From contig NZ_CP035283.1 of NCBI RefSeq assembly GCF_004103755.1, positions 1,426,001 through 1,490,000 of the forward strand: a stretch of 64,000 nucleotides of DNA. The letters are read 5' to 3'. The stretch's first letter is position 1, and every line of letters begins with the position of its first letter. Of this stretch, positions 43,443 through 52,464 are shown in pieces. Below the pieces are notes generated by a model. The model did no database searches. It was not told the DNA's origin and worked only from the letters and a program-made list of their open reading frames with translations. This DNA comes from Caproiciproducens sp. NJN-50 (lineage in GTDB: Bacteria; Bacillota; Clostridia; Oscillospirales; Acutalibacteraceae). The translations under genes and the position numbers were made by a program.

Positions 43443-44970
43443 CGTTTATACGAATATATATAATCCCGATGTGCTTTCCTGCCTTGCGAATCTAAGCAAC
43501 GATGAAGTGTTCACACCGCCGGAAATTGTCAATCAAATGCTGGACATGCTTCCTCAGGAGCTTTTCAGCGACCCTTCCGCCACGTTCCTCGATCCGGCGT
43601 GTAAATCCGGCGTATTCCTGCGTGAAATCGCCAAGCGCCTGCTTGTGGGGCTTGCAAAGCAAATTCCTGACCGGCAAGCGAGAATTGACCACATCTTCCA
43701 TAAACAGCTTTTCGGGATTGCCATCACCGAGATAACCTCGCTGCTGTCGCGCCGGAGTGTTTATTGCTCCAAGTATCCGAACGGAAAGTACAGCGTTACG
43801 CATTTTGATAATCCAGAGGGGAACATTCAGTTCAAGAAAATAAAACACATATGGCGGAACAGTAAATGCGTATTTTGCGGTGCAAACCAAAGCGAATATG
43901 ACCGTAACGAGAGCCTTGAAACGCACGCTTATGAGTTTATTCACACAACACACCCGGAGAGGATCTTTAATATGAAGTTTGATGTGATTATCGGCAACCC
44001 GCCATATCAGTTGAGCGATGGGGGAGCGCAAAAAAGTGCAAGCCCTTTGTACCATAAGTTCATACAGCAAGCAAAAAAACTTAAGCCTCGTTACTTGTCA
44101 ATGATTGTTCCTGCGCGTTGGTATACTGGAGGGAAAGGCCTTGATGAGTTCAGAAATGAAATGCTTACCGATCAACACTTAATTGAAATACATGATTTCC
44201 CTGAAACATCTGATTGCTTTCCTGGTGTGAATATTAGAGGCGGGATTTGCTATTTCCTATGGAGCCGTGATTCGAAAGGTGATTGCCATATAACCAATTA
44301 TAAAGGCGGCAAAGTACTTGACGAAAGTACTAGACCTTTGCTTGAGCCTTCTGCTGAAGTTTTTATTCGCTATAACCGAGCCATTAGCATCCTACATAAG
44401 GTTCGTGCTTTTAACGAGAAGACTATGGACAGTTTTGTGTCGGCAAGAAAGCCATTCGGGCTTGCGACAAATTACGATGGTTTTTCACCTGTTAGAACTG
44501 CGGATAAAGATATCCTGCTATATAGATTTGGAGAAAATGGGTATGTATCCGATTCGGACATTGAAAAAAATCATTCTTGGGTTGATGGATTTAAGGTCTT
44601 TGAACCATATGCAAGTCCAGGTAGCGATGATTATCCTCACTTAGTCTTGTCTCAACCGATAATCGGTGTCCCCCGTACGGCTTGCTCTGAGACATATTTA
44701 GTGATAGGTATGTTTAACACGGAAAAAACAGCTAATAATGTTGCATTATATATGAAAACACAGTTTTTTCGCTTTATGCTAATGCTATTAAAAAGCACAC
44801 AACATATAACTCAAAAAATATATAGCTATGTTCCTATTCAAGATTTCAACCAAGTTTGGACTGACGAAAAACTGTATGCAAAATATGATATAACCAAAGA
44901 TGAACAAGATTTTATCGATACGTTAGTCAAACCTGTGGCTTGGAATTTTGGGAGTGCTGACGATGATTAA
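43435..44970 (+). CDS. Eco57I-type N6-adenine DNA methyltransferase
   Basis: A 511-aa gamma-class type methyltransferase. Motif I is FLDPACKSGVFLREIAKRL (about 51-69), and the catalytic motif is NPPY (188-191, in FDVIIGNPPYQLSDGG). CVFC at 145-148 hints at a half zinc site. The C-terminal half has the mixed, AT-rich character of a target-recognition region. It carries the modification activity of the operon. The next gene starts 8 bp before its stop (ATGATTAA). Confidence 0.9.
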   Translation: MADVYTNIYNPDVLSCLANLSNDEVFTPPEIVNQMLDMLPQELFSDPSATFLDPACKSGVFLREIAKRLLVGLAKQIPDRQARIDHIFHKQLFGIAITEITSLLSRRSVYCSKYPNGKYSVTHFDNPEGNIQFKKIKHIWRNSKCVFCGANQSEYDRNESLETHAYEFIHTTHPERIFNMKFDVIIGNPPYQLSDGGAQKSASPLYHKFIQQAKKLKPRYLSMIVPARWYTGGKGLDEFRNEMLTDQHLIEIHDFPETSDCFPGVNIRGGICYFLWSRDSKGDCHITNYKGGKVLDESTRPLLEPSAEVFIRYNRAISILHKVRAFNEKTMDSFVSARKPFGLATNYDGFSPVRTADKDILLYRFGENGYVSDSDIEKNHSWVDGFKVFEPYASPGSDDYPHLVLSQPIIGVPRTACSETYLVIGMFNTEKTANNVALYMKTQFFRFMLMLLKSTQHITQKIYSYVPIQDFNQVWTDEKLYAKYDITKDEQDFIDTLVKPVAWNFGSADDD

Positions 44971-45457
44971 TTTTGTTGAGGAGTGGTACAAAAAAGGATG
45001 CAAGGAAAAGGAGTCTGTGTTTAGGTTCGTTTCTTATTTTATTGCGTTTAACTACTTATATGCTTCGACACGCCATACCGTTCAGAATCGGAGTGGAAAA
45101 GAGAGAGATGAGGATGAATGGAAAACAATTCAAAGGTTTTCCATTGAAAAAATTGCTCCGTACTATATTGACGACACCCCTTTTGCCATATTGGATGATA
45201 AGTCCGAATTCTATAAAAAGCCCGTCAAAGCCGTTAATTCCGGCAAAATAAAAGACTATATTAAGCATGTCGAATTCAAAGAAAAACATATCGATCAACT
45301 TTTTCTGGCTATCTACCAAGTTCGTTGCAACCTATTCCATGGCTCCAAAGTGATGGTCAGTCCGCGTGATCAGTCGCTTGTAGCTGATGGTGCGAAAGTG
45401 CTCGAGGATTTTATGAAGAGATGGCTTCATAAGAGTGGTGGTGGTGCTGATGCCTAA
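44963..45457 (+). CDS. Small HEPN-like protein in the restriction operon
   Basis: A 164-aa, mainly helical protein. It contains YQVRCNLFHGSK with R121, N123 and H126, the R-x4-H arrangement that forms the active site of HEPN-family ribonucleases, and the VR-x-NLFHG pattern is common in small HEPN proteins. GGGAG lies upstream of the ATG at 44963. It overlaps both neighbours by 8 bp, so it is made together with the methyltransferase and the helicase-nuclease. It may be an RNase effector or a structural subunit. The function is inferred, not shown. Confidence 0.75.
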   Translation: MINFVEEWYKKGCKEKESVFRFVSYFIAFNYLYASTRHTVQNRSGKERDEDEWKTIQRFSIEKIAPYYIDDTPFAILDDKSEFYKKPVKAVNSGKIKDYIKHVEFKEKHIDQLFLAIYQVRCNLFHGSKVMVSPRDQSLVADGAKVLEDFMKRWLHKSGGGADA

Positions 45458-48383
45458 CATGGATTTTTTCCCCCTTCGCCCGGATGCTCGGCCAATGATT
45501 TATGCCTACGAGGATTCGAACCCCGAATACCGTGGGCTCTTGAAGGTTGGCTACACCACGGTGGACGTGGGTCACCGTGTGGCGCAGCAGTATCCCACCA
45601 AACGCCCGGATGGAAAGGTCCCTTACCGCATTGTGTGGCAGGACTCGGCGATGTACTCCGACGGCGGCACTTTCACCGACCATGATATTCACCGCGTACT
45701 GAAGCGGCGCGGCATTCAAAGTGTGGGCGGCGAGTGGTTTCGCTGCACCATCCGTGAGCTTGAGGCGGCATATATCGCCGTGCGCGACAAGACCGAGAAT
45801 ATAGAAAACCGCACACAGACCTTTTCCATGCGCCCGGAGCAAAGGGAAGCGGTGGACAAGACTATCGAGTATTTTAAGTCGGCTGAAAAAGAAGGGCGCA
45901 CTCGTACTGCAAAATTTCTGTGGAACGCCAAGATGCGCTTTGGGAAAACCTTTGCCGCCTATCAGCTTGCAAAAAAGATGGGCTTAAAGAAAATATTGGT
46001 GCTGACCTTTAAGCCCGCCGTGCAGAGCGCATGGGAAGAAGATTTGATGACCCACGTCGATTTTGAAGGATGGCAGTTCATTTCCCGGACATCAGAACTG
46101 ACTTATGAAACCGCAGATTTGTCGCGCCCGATCGTGTGCTTCGGCTCATTTCAGGACTATCTTGGGACAAACGAGAACGGCGGGATCAAAGCGAAGAACG
46201 AATGGGTTCATGCAACAAACTGGGATTTGGTTATCTTCGATGAATATCATTTCGGCGCATGGCGCGAGAACGCAAAGAAGCTCTTTGAATCGGAAGACGA
46301 GGATGTTTATGAATCGCTCGATACAGAAACGTATGCACAGGAAGAGGCTGGAAACGCCATCAATGAAACCTTTCTGCCTATCACGACCTCACGATACCTG
46401 TATCTTTCCGGCACTCCGTTCCGAGCGATCAACTCCGGGGAATTTATAGAAGATCAGATATACAACTGGACCTATTCCGATGAGCAGCGCGCAAAGGAGA
46501 ACTGGGGCGACGCCCCCGGCAATCCCTATTTGTCGTTGCCGAGAATGGTTCTGATGACCTATAAAATTCCGGACAGCATTCGGCAGATCGCCCAGCAGGG
46601 GGAATTTGACGAGTTTGATCTGAACGTGTTTTTCTCTGCCGAGGGGCGCGGAGAAAACGCCAAGTTCAAATTTGAAGAATATGTTCAGAAATGGCTCGAC
46701 CTGATTCGCGGCGCATATCTGGGCACCACGACCGACGACTTGAAACTTGGCGCGAAAAAACCGGAAATGCCCTACTCCAACAGCCGGCTTCTCTCAATAC
46801 TGACGCACACGCTCTGGTTTCTGCCGAATGTCGCCTCCTGCTTTGCCATGAAGAATCTTCTGGAAAAGCGTAATAACAGCTTTTTTAGCGATTATAAAGT
46901 AACGGTCTGCGCCGGGCCGAGCGCGGGGATGGGCGCGGACGCCTTGAAACCGGTTTTGCGTTCTATGGGCGATCCGCTTAAAACAAAGACCATCACGCTC
47001 ACTTGCGGCAAGCTGACCACCGGCGTCACCGTCAGGCCATGGACGGGCATCTTCATGCTGCGTAACCTTTCCAGCCCGGAAACTTATTTCCAAGCGGCGT
47101 TCCGCGTGCAAAGTCCATGGGAGATTGACCTCGGTGCGGGAAAAAAGGAAATTATGAAGCGTGAATGCTATGTTTTTGACTTTGCGCTTGACCGTGCGTT
47201 GCGAGAGATTTCCGATTATAGCTGCCGATTGGATATCAACGAGGGCAATCCGGAAAAGAAAGTGGCGGAGTTTATCAATTTTCTGCCTGTTCTGGCGTAC
47301 GACGGCAGCACGATGAAGCGTCTGAACGAAACCGATATTCTGGACATTGCCCTTGCCGGAACATCCGCGACACTCCTCGCTCGGCGTTGGGAGAGCGCGC
47401 TTCTCGTCAATGTGGACAACGATACCCTCGCTCGGCTTATGGCAAGCGAAGACGCTATGAAAGCCTTGATGAGTATCGAAGGATTCCGCAGCCTGAACAC
47501 GGAAATTAACGATATTATCATCGCTTCCGAAAAAGTCAAAAAGGCCAAGGCGAAGGGTGAAAAACTCACGCCCAAGGAGAAAAAGGAACTCTCCGACGAA
47601 GAAAAGGAATACAAGTCCAAGCGCAAGCTGATTCAGGAAAAACTGATCAAATTCGCCACACGCATTCCCATCTTTATGTATCTGACGGATTTCCGCGAAT
47701 ACAGCCTGCGTGATGTCATCACGCAGTTGGAACCGGGGCTGTTCAAGCGTGTGACCGGTTTGGATGTAAAAGATTTCGAGTTGCTTGTTTCACTTGGCGT
47801 TTTCAATGGAGCTTTGATGAACGACGCCGTCTATAAATTCAAACGCTATGAAGATTCCAGCCTCAACTACACGGGTGTTGATAAGCACGAAGGTGAAGCC
47901 GTTGGCGGATATGACACGGTTCTTACTCGTGAGGAGTATGATCGGTTATTTGGCTCTCAACAAATTTCCTTAACTTCGCTGAACCAGGCATTTGAAGATG
48001 TTCCTGATTTGCCCGATGCTGACGATGCCGATTATTCCGATGATGAGGATGAGGATAGCGACGACTCCACGCCGCCCAAATCTACGGAAAAGCAACCCGA
48101 ACGGGAAAAATCAATAATACAGAGTCATCCGGCGGCTCCGACAGGTAGGCCGCAAGTAGTGCCAACATTTCATTCCGTTTCGGCCCCTACGGCACAGGCC
48201 TCCGCAAAGCCTAAGGTTGATATCTCGGGCGTAAAAATCGGTTCATCGGTATCCCACAAGGCATTCGGTGAAGGTACTGTGCTGAAAATCGTGGGTGATA
48301 AGATAACGGTTGCTTTTGGAAAGGCCGAGAAAACATTCTTATTTCCACAGGCGTTTGAACAAGGCTTTTTGACGAAACGGTAA
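45450..48383 (+). CDS. GIY-YIG (T5orf172-like) nuclease fused to SF2 helicase
   Basis: A 977-aa candidate restriction subunit. The N-terminal 110 residues have a GIY-YIG-type nuclease core: IYAYED, LLKVGYTT (30-37), R43 and GGEWF with E95. The SF2 motor follows: MRFGKT (162-167), DEYH (264-267), SGTPF near 318 and QAAFRVQSPW. A Lys/Glu-rich helix, a disordered acidic stretch and a C-terminal Tudor-like domain (KIGSSVSHKAFGEGTVLKIV) close the chain; the last resembles the PcrA tail at 59570-59720. It starts 8 bp inside the HEPN-like gene. Confidence 0.88.
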   Translation: MPNMDFFPLRPDARPMIYAYEDSNPEYRGLLKVGYTTVDVGHRVAQQYPTKRPDGKVPYRIVWQDSAMYSDGGTFTDHDIHRVLKRRGIQSVGGEWFRCTIRELEAAYIAVRDKTENIENRTQTFSMRPEQREAVDKTIEYFKSAEKEGRTRTAKFLWNAKMRFGKTFAAYQLAKKMGLKKILVLTFKPAVQSAWEEDLMTHVDFEGWQFISRTSELTYETADLSRPIVCFGSFQDYLGTNENGGIKAKNEWVHATNWDLVIFDEYHFGAWRENAKKLFESEDEDVYESLDTETYAQEEAGNAINETFLPITTSRYLYLSGTPFRAINSGEFIEDQIYNWTYSDEQRAKENWGDAPGNPYLSLPRMVLMTYKIPDSIRQIAQQGEFDEFDLNVFFSAEGRGENAKFKFEEYVQKWLDLIRGAYLGTTTDDLKLGAKKPEMPYSNSRLLSILTHTLWFLPNVASCFAMKNLLEKRNNSFFSDYKVTVCAGPSAGMGADALKPVLRSMGDPLKTKTITLTCGKLTTGVTVRPWTGIFMLRNLSSPETYFQAAFRVQSPWEIDLGAGKKEIMKRECYVFDFALDRALREISDYSCRLDINEGNPEKKVAEFINFLPVLAYDGSTMKRLNETDILDIALAGTSATLLARRWESALLVNVDNDTLARLMASEDAMKALMSIEGFRSLNTEINDIIIASEKVKKAKAKGEKLTPKEKKELSDEEKEYKSKRKLIQEKLIKFATRIPIFMYLTDFREYSLRDVITQLEPGLFKRVTGLDVKDFELLVSLGVFNGALMNDAVYKFKRYEDSSLNYTGVDKHEGEAVGGYDTVLTREEYDRLFGSQQISLTSLNQAFEDVPDLPDADDADYSDDEDEDSDDSTPPKSTEKQPEREKSIIQSHPAAPTGRPQVVPTFHSVSAPTAQASAKPKVDISGVKIGSSVSHKAFGEGTVLKIVGDKITVAFGKAEKTFLFPQAFEQGFLTKR

Positions 48384-48482
48384 GTGAAGAAGCTATCATA
48401 ATCTACTATGGATAAAATAATATAAAAATTTGCAGAAATGTGAATTTGAGCAAGAAGAAACAGAAGGATGTGTGACTAAAGA

Positions 48483-50300
48483 GTGCTAGATCAGAAAGCC
48501 ATCGAAACCAAAGCAGTAAATGCCGTGAGAGATATCATCGTGGAATCTGATTATCTTGACCAGTTCATCGCGGATAATGACAAGGAACCATCTTTTGATG
48601 GCTTTGTGTATCTATATTCTGAAAAAGGGAAAAAGAAAGAAAATTTTATTGGAAGAATCGCTGTTCAGGTAAAAGGCACACAAAGGAAGGTCCCTGCAAA
48701 TAAGACAATAATAAAATATCCTGTCGCATTGTCTGACTTGAGAAATTATTTAAGCGAGGGCGGTGTCATCTATTTTGTTGTGCATATTTCAAGTGATGGA
48801 AAGAAGCATAGGATTTATTACAATGACATGCTTCCGATTAAAATCAAAAAAATATTAGAGTATGCACCAGATCAGTCAACGAAAAATATTAAATTCAGAC
48901 TTTTCCCTTCTGATATAAAAGTTGTTCAAACATTATTGTTTTCTTTTTATGAACATAAGAGAAAACAATCAATCTTGCATGATTTAAGTGAAATACCGTC
49001 AGTAGATGATCTGCAACAACAGAAATTATTGCAGGAACTTAGTCTGACTGTAGCAGGAACCGGACAATATCACAATCCAATTGATGCATTTTTGAACGAG
49101 GATGTATATGTTTATGCAAAAGTTATTGGCACAGAAGTGCACTATCCTGTAGATTTGATTACCGATACAGCTGAAAGAATTATCTCGCATGAGGTAATTA
49201 ATCATATCTCTGTCAATGGTAAACAGTATTATGAAAAGTATGTCGTCCTCGATTATATTGATAAGGTCCAGCTTAAATTTGGGCAGAGTATTACTTTCAC
49301 GTTTCCACGGTCTAAAACTGACTCACCAAAGCAGAAGGCAACAATTAACTACACTCCTTGTTCCTCCCTCCGCCAAAGAGCTACTGACTTGGCGTTTTGG
49401 ATTGCTTTTGTGAAGGCTAGTGGATTTGAAATGAATGGAAAATTTACTAGGTTTCCATTAGATTCAAAGCTGACAGATGAAAGTTGCCAGAAAGCAAATG
49501 AAGAGCTCTCCTTTTTAGAAAATGTTGTAAATGTTTTTAGCATTCTACATATCACGCAAGACATTAATATTAAAAATATGTCTGAGAGAGATTGGCGAGA
49601 GCTCAATATTTTGTGTAAAGCTTTTATTGATAAGGAACCAATAAAAGGAATGCGTAAAGATCTTCCATTTTCTTATCAGCTACGAATTGAAGATGTGAGG
49701 ATTGCACTTGTACATACCGAAATAGATGTAGATGATACTGCAAAAATCCATGATTTCTTTTCTGACCACTTTCTGTATGGATATACAGTAGAAGATGTTC
49801 GGCATTTTGCTCCGCCCTGCGCCATTATCGATCAAGAGGGCTGGAAAATTATCTCAAATATTTATTTTGATGACATCCTTCCATCGTTTAGGAGAATTTA
49901 TTTACAACATCATGATTATGAGATCTTTGTTGTTGCAAATAATTCCCTTCTTACAATATTGTTAGCGTATGACTCTTGTGGAAAAAAGGAGCTTCTTGAA
50001 ACTGCAAAGCAGTTGTCACAATGGATATTTAAAGAATGTCCTGAAGAAACTTTATCAATTCCTATTCGCCTAATTAATTTTTTACAGGTGATGGGCCGAA
50101 TCCGAGATTTGAACAAGGCTGAACGTATACAATTATTGGAACTCGCTGAAAACACAAATACTGAAGAGCGGATTAAAGTTGGGGCATACTTGTTACTTAA
50201 GAATAAAGATGCTGCCGAAATGCACTTTGATAGAATGAGTAGCGACCTTCAAAAAAGTTTTATTAAATGGCCTATCTACCATTTCTGGATCACACATTGA
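48483..50300 (+). CDS. DUF4365-type PD-(D/E)xK-like protein, 605 aa
   Basis: The N-terminal 150 residues match the DUF4365 pattern: ETKAVNAVRDIIVES, FDGFVYLY with D39, and IAVQVKGT with Q62 and K64, a variant PD-(D/E)xK nuclease core. The remaining 450 residues are mostly helical with no recognised domain; YDEIF- and helical-repeat-like segments near the C-terminus may be a sensor or scaffold. It is much more AT-rich than the methyltransferase genes and separated from them by 99 nt, so it may be an independent defence gene. The start is a GTG with a weak ribosome site. Confidence 0.78.
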   Translation: MLDQKAIETKAVNAVRDIIVESDYLDQFIADNDKEPSFDGFVYLYSEKGKKKENFIGRIAVQVKGTQRKVPANKTIIKYPVALSDLRNYLSEGGVIYFVVHISSDGKKHRIYYNDMLPIKIKKILEYAPDQSTKNIKFRLFPSDIKVVQTLLFSFYEHKRKQSILHDLSEIPSVDDLQQQKLLQELSLTVAGTGQYHNPIDAFLNEDVYVYAKVIGTEVHYPVDLITDTAERIISHEVINHISVNGKQYYEKYVVLDYIDKVQLKFGQSITFTFPRSKTDSPKQKATINYTPCSSLRQRATDLAFWIAFVKASGFEMNGKFTRFPLDSKLTDESCQKANEELSFLENVVNVFSILHITQDINIKNMSERDWRELNILCKAFIDKEPIKGMRKDLPFSYQLRIEDVRIALVHTEIDVDDTAKIHDFFSDHFLYGYTVEDVRHFAPPCAIIDQEGWKIISNIYFDDILPSFRRIYLQHHDYEIFVVANNSLLTILLAYDSCGKKELLETAKQLSQWIFKECPEETLSIPIRLINFLQVMGRIRDLNKAERIQLLELAENTNTEERIKVGAYLLLKNKDAAEMHFDRMSSDLQKSFIKWPIYHFWITH

Positions 50301-50416
50301 TTTGCTCCGCTTTACAACCACATTTTGAGTTTACACAAGGTTTAGACACCTAAACGCATAAGTGCTTTTGATTTTTCTTAAAAATTTTTCAGCGTGTTCA
50401 TACGGGACAAAAGCAT

Positions 50417-51886
50417 TTACATTCTCCACTTCACTTCCCGAATCTTCACCTGCCCAAAATAATCGCATTTCGTCTTCACGCTTTCAATGACAATTCTCTC
50501 TACAAACTGTTTCAGGAAAGCGCGGCGTTCCGGGTTCGATAATCCATCCCAGTTCTTTTTAAAGTTCAATGCGATTTCCTGCGGCTTTGATGCTACAGGG
50601 TTCTGAGCTGCCTTGAGGCGTTCCAGTTCAGCGCCCAGAACCTGTTTATCCGACGCGACAAGGTCTTTCATCTGGCGGTAATCCTCAAAGTCAATCTCAT
50701 TGCGGACATACCGTTCCAGCGTTTCACGTTCCCTCGTTTCAAGATTTTTCAGCTTGTTTTCCAGCGATGAGATTGCTTCACTGTTGTCATGCTTGGCTTT
50801 TTCCTCTTCCGCAAGGGAACGTGTATCCACAGCGTCAAAATCAGCAATTTCAGAGATGTATTCCTCGAAAGCCGCCTCCACTTTCTTGTGGCTCATGCTG
50901 CCGACGGTGCAGGTCCCGAGCGTATGATTACGGCATACATATCCGACTGTGATTTGAATTTTCGTCTTTAATTTTTTGCGGGATTCATAGGTTTTCAACT
51001 TGTATCCGCATTTTGCACATACCAAAAATCCTGCAAAATATTTATCGTCATTCGGCGGCTTTGTGATTCCCACCTTTTTGTTTTCCTCAAGGATGCCATT
51101 CGCGGCATCAAAAAGTTCCTGCGGGATAATCGCTTCATGCAAGCCGTCGTATTCCCGCTTGTGCCTGGAATCGTTCATGTGGTGACGCACATCGCCCACA
51201 TAGTTGCAATTGGCGAGGACACGTCTGACTTTTCCGGAAGCCCATGTTTTGCCTTGCTTCGTGGATATCCCGCGCAAATTAAGCCGCCGCGCAATGTCTG
51301 TGAGCGTCAATCCGTTGTCTACAAACATGCCAAAAATATCCCGCACGACTTCAGCTTCGGCGGGATTTACCGTTTGTATTTTTTGACCTTTGACACGGTC
51401 ATATCCGAAACTTGCCGACGATGTGCAGAGCGAATACCCTTCCTTCACCTTGCGCTCGACGCCGACCCTTGTTCGCTCGATGATGTTTTCGCGCTCAAAC
51501 TCCGCGAAGATGCCGATGATTTTGATAAACATCCTGCCGGATGCCGTCTGTGTATCAATGGACTCCATCAGGGAGTTGAATTCGCAGTCATTGGCGTTAA
51601 ACAGGTCAACCAGATAAATCAAATCCGCCGTGGAGCGTGTGAGGCGGTCGATCTTGAAAACCAGCACGTTCTTTACATATCCGGCTTTTATGTCCGTTAT
51701 CATTTCTTTGACCGCAGGACGTCCGGTGATGTCTTTTCCGGAGATGCCCTCGTCGGCATATATTTTATAGATTGACCAATCTTTGATTCTCACATAATCC
51801 TTGAGCTTCTGCTCCTGCGCCCGGATGGAGAAACCCTCCTGCGCCTGTTCCTCCGTGGATACGCGGACATAGATCGCTGTTTCCAT
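50417..51886 (-). CDS. Large serine recombinase (prophage integrase)
   Basis: A 489-aa site-specific recombinase. The catalytic serine is S10 in YVRVSTEEQ, with IDRLTRS and the resolvase core. The recombinase domain and a zinc ribbon follow (CAKCGYKL and a later CRNHTLGTC), then a long coiled coil (about 380-450) that controls directionality. It would integrate the phage at attB inside asnB. Excision would need a directionality factor, which I cannot identify. It overlaps the small upstream gene (TGATG). Confidence 0.93.
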   Translation of the reverse strand: METAIYVRVSTEEQAQEGFSIRAQEQKLKDYVRIKDWSIYKIYADEGISGKDITGRPAVKEMITDIKAGYVKNVLVFKIDRLTRSTADLIYLVDLFNANDCEFNSLMESIDTQTASGRMFIKIIGIFAEFERENIIERTRVGVERKVKEGYSLCTSSASFGYDRVKGQKIQTVNPAEAEVVRDIFGMFVDNGLTLTDIARRLNLRGISTKQGKTWASGKVRRVLANCNYVGDVRHHMNDSRHKREYDGLHEAIIPQELFDAANGILEENKKVGITKPPNDDKYFAGFLVCAKCGYKLKTYESRKKLKTKIQITVGYVCRNHTLGTCTVGSMSHKKVEAAFEEYISEIADFDAVDTRSLAEEEKAKHDNSEAISSLENKLKNLETRERETLERYVRNEIDFEDYRQMKDLVASDKQVLGAELERLKAAQNPVASKPQEIALNFKKNWDGLSNPERRAFLKQFVERIVIESVKTKCDYFGQVKIREVKWRM

Positions 51887-52050
51887 CAGCCACTGCTCCC
51901 ATCATCTTGATTGATAGGATTTTGCGGCGGCTCATTTTTTTCGCGGTCCATATCCGTTTCCACGGCGTTGCGCTGCGCCTTCAAAAAGAATTTTAACATC
52001 CGTTCCTGCAACGTCTTTGGCAGTTCAATTCTTTTTGAATCGTCGGACAT
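51886..52050 (-). CDS. Small protein (54 aa) coupled to the serine recombinase
   Basis: It starts MSDDSKRIELPKTLQERMLK and ends in a Pro/Asn/Asp-rich tail. GAGGTG lies 6 nt before the ATG. Its stop overlaps the recombinase start (TGATG), so the two are translationally coupled. Small charged proteins of this type occur ahead of large serine recombinases in Firmicutes elements. The role is unknown; a recombination directionality factor is one possibility, but the protein would be very small for it. Confidence 0.72.
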   Translation of the reverse strand: MSDDSKRIELPKTLQERMLKFFLKAQRNAVETDMDREKNEPPQNPINQDDGSSG

Positions 52051-52464
52051 ATATTTCACCTCGCGAAATTCTCATTGGTAAAATATATGTGGGCGGTGTT
52101 TGGAATAAAGATTGTCCGTGGGAAATCGGTTCTATAAATCTTTGCACGGCTTTGAGCGGGAATTTCCTGTCCGCTTGCCGGGGAGGTTCGCACACATGGC
52201 AGGCTGATTTTTCTTAAATGTTACATGAATCAGATTTCAAAAATTCCTGCCGGGCGGCTATGCACACATCGGGCTGGTATAAGGAATCGGCACTTCAGGG
52301 TCGCCTGATGTCGAAATGAGGCGAACACTGATGTTGGTTTATGTAGACCTTGGTCGATAAAGCAAAAAGCAGGGTCTACATGAACCAGTTCGTGTCGAAA
52401 AAGTGCCTATTTTCCTGACTTTCTTGTCCCACTCCTCATTGGTTTATACTATCCCTGCCCTGTC
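52051..52464. other. Right prophage end, non-coding, with an inverted repeat
   Basis: No gene is supported. An 8-bp inverted repeat (TGTAGACC at 52342-52349 and GGTCTACA at 52373-52380) could be a terminator or protein-binding site. GTCC-containing words occur at 52427 and at the junction. The phage half of attP lies at the right end. Confidence 0.5.

Noticed and set aside
42526..50300. BREX, DISARM, Type I or classical Type III assignment of the defence block
   Set aside because: There is no PglX/PglZ/BrxC set, no drmA/drmB, no HsdS-like specificity subunit, and no standard Mod/Res pair with a C-terminal Type III nuclease motif.
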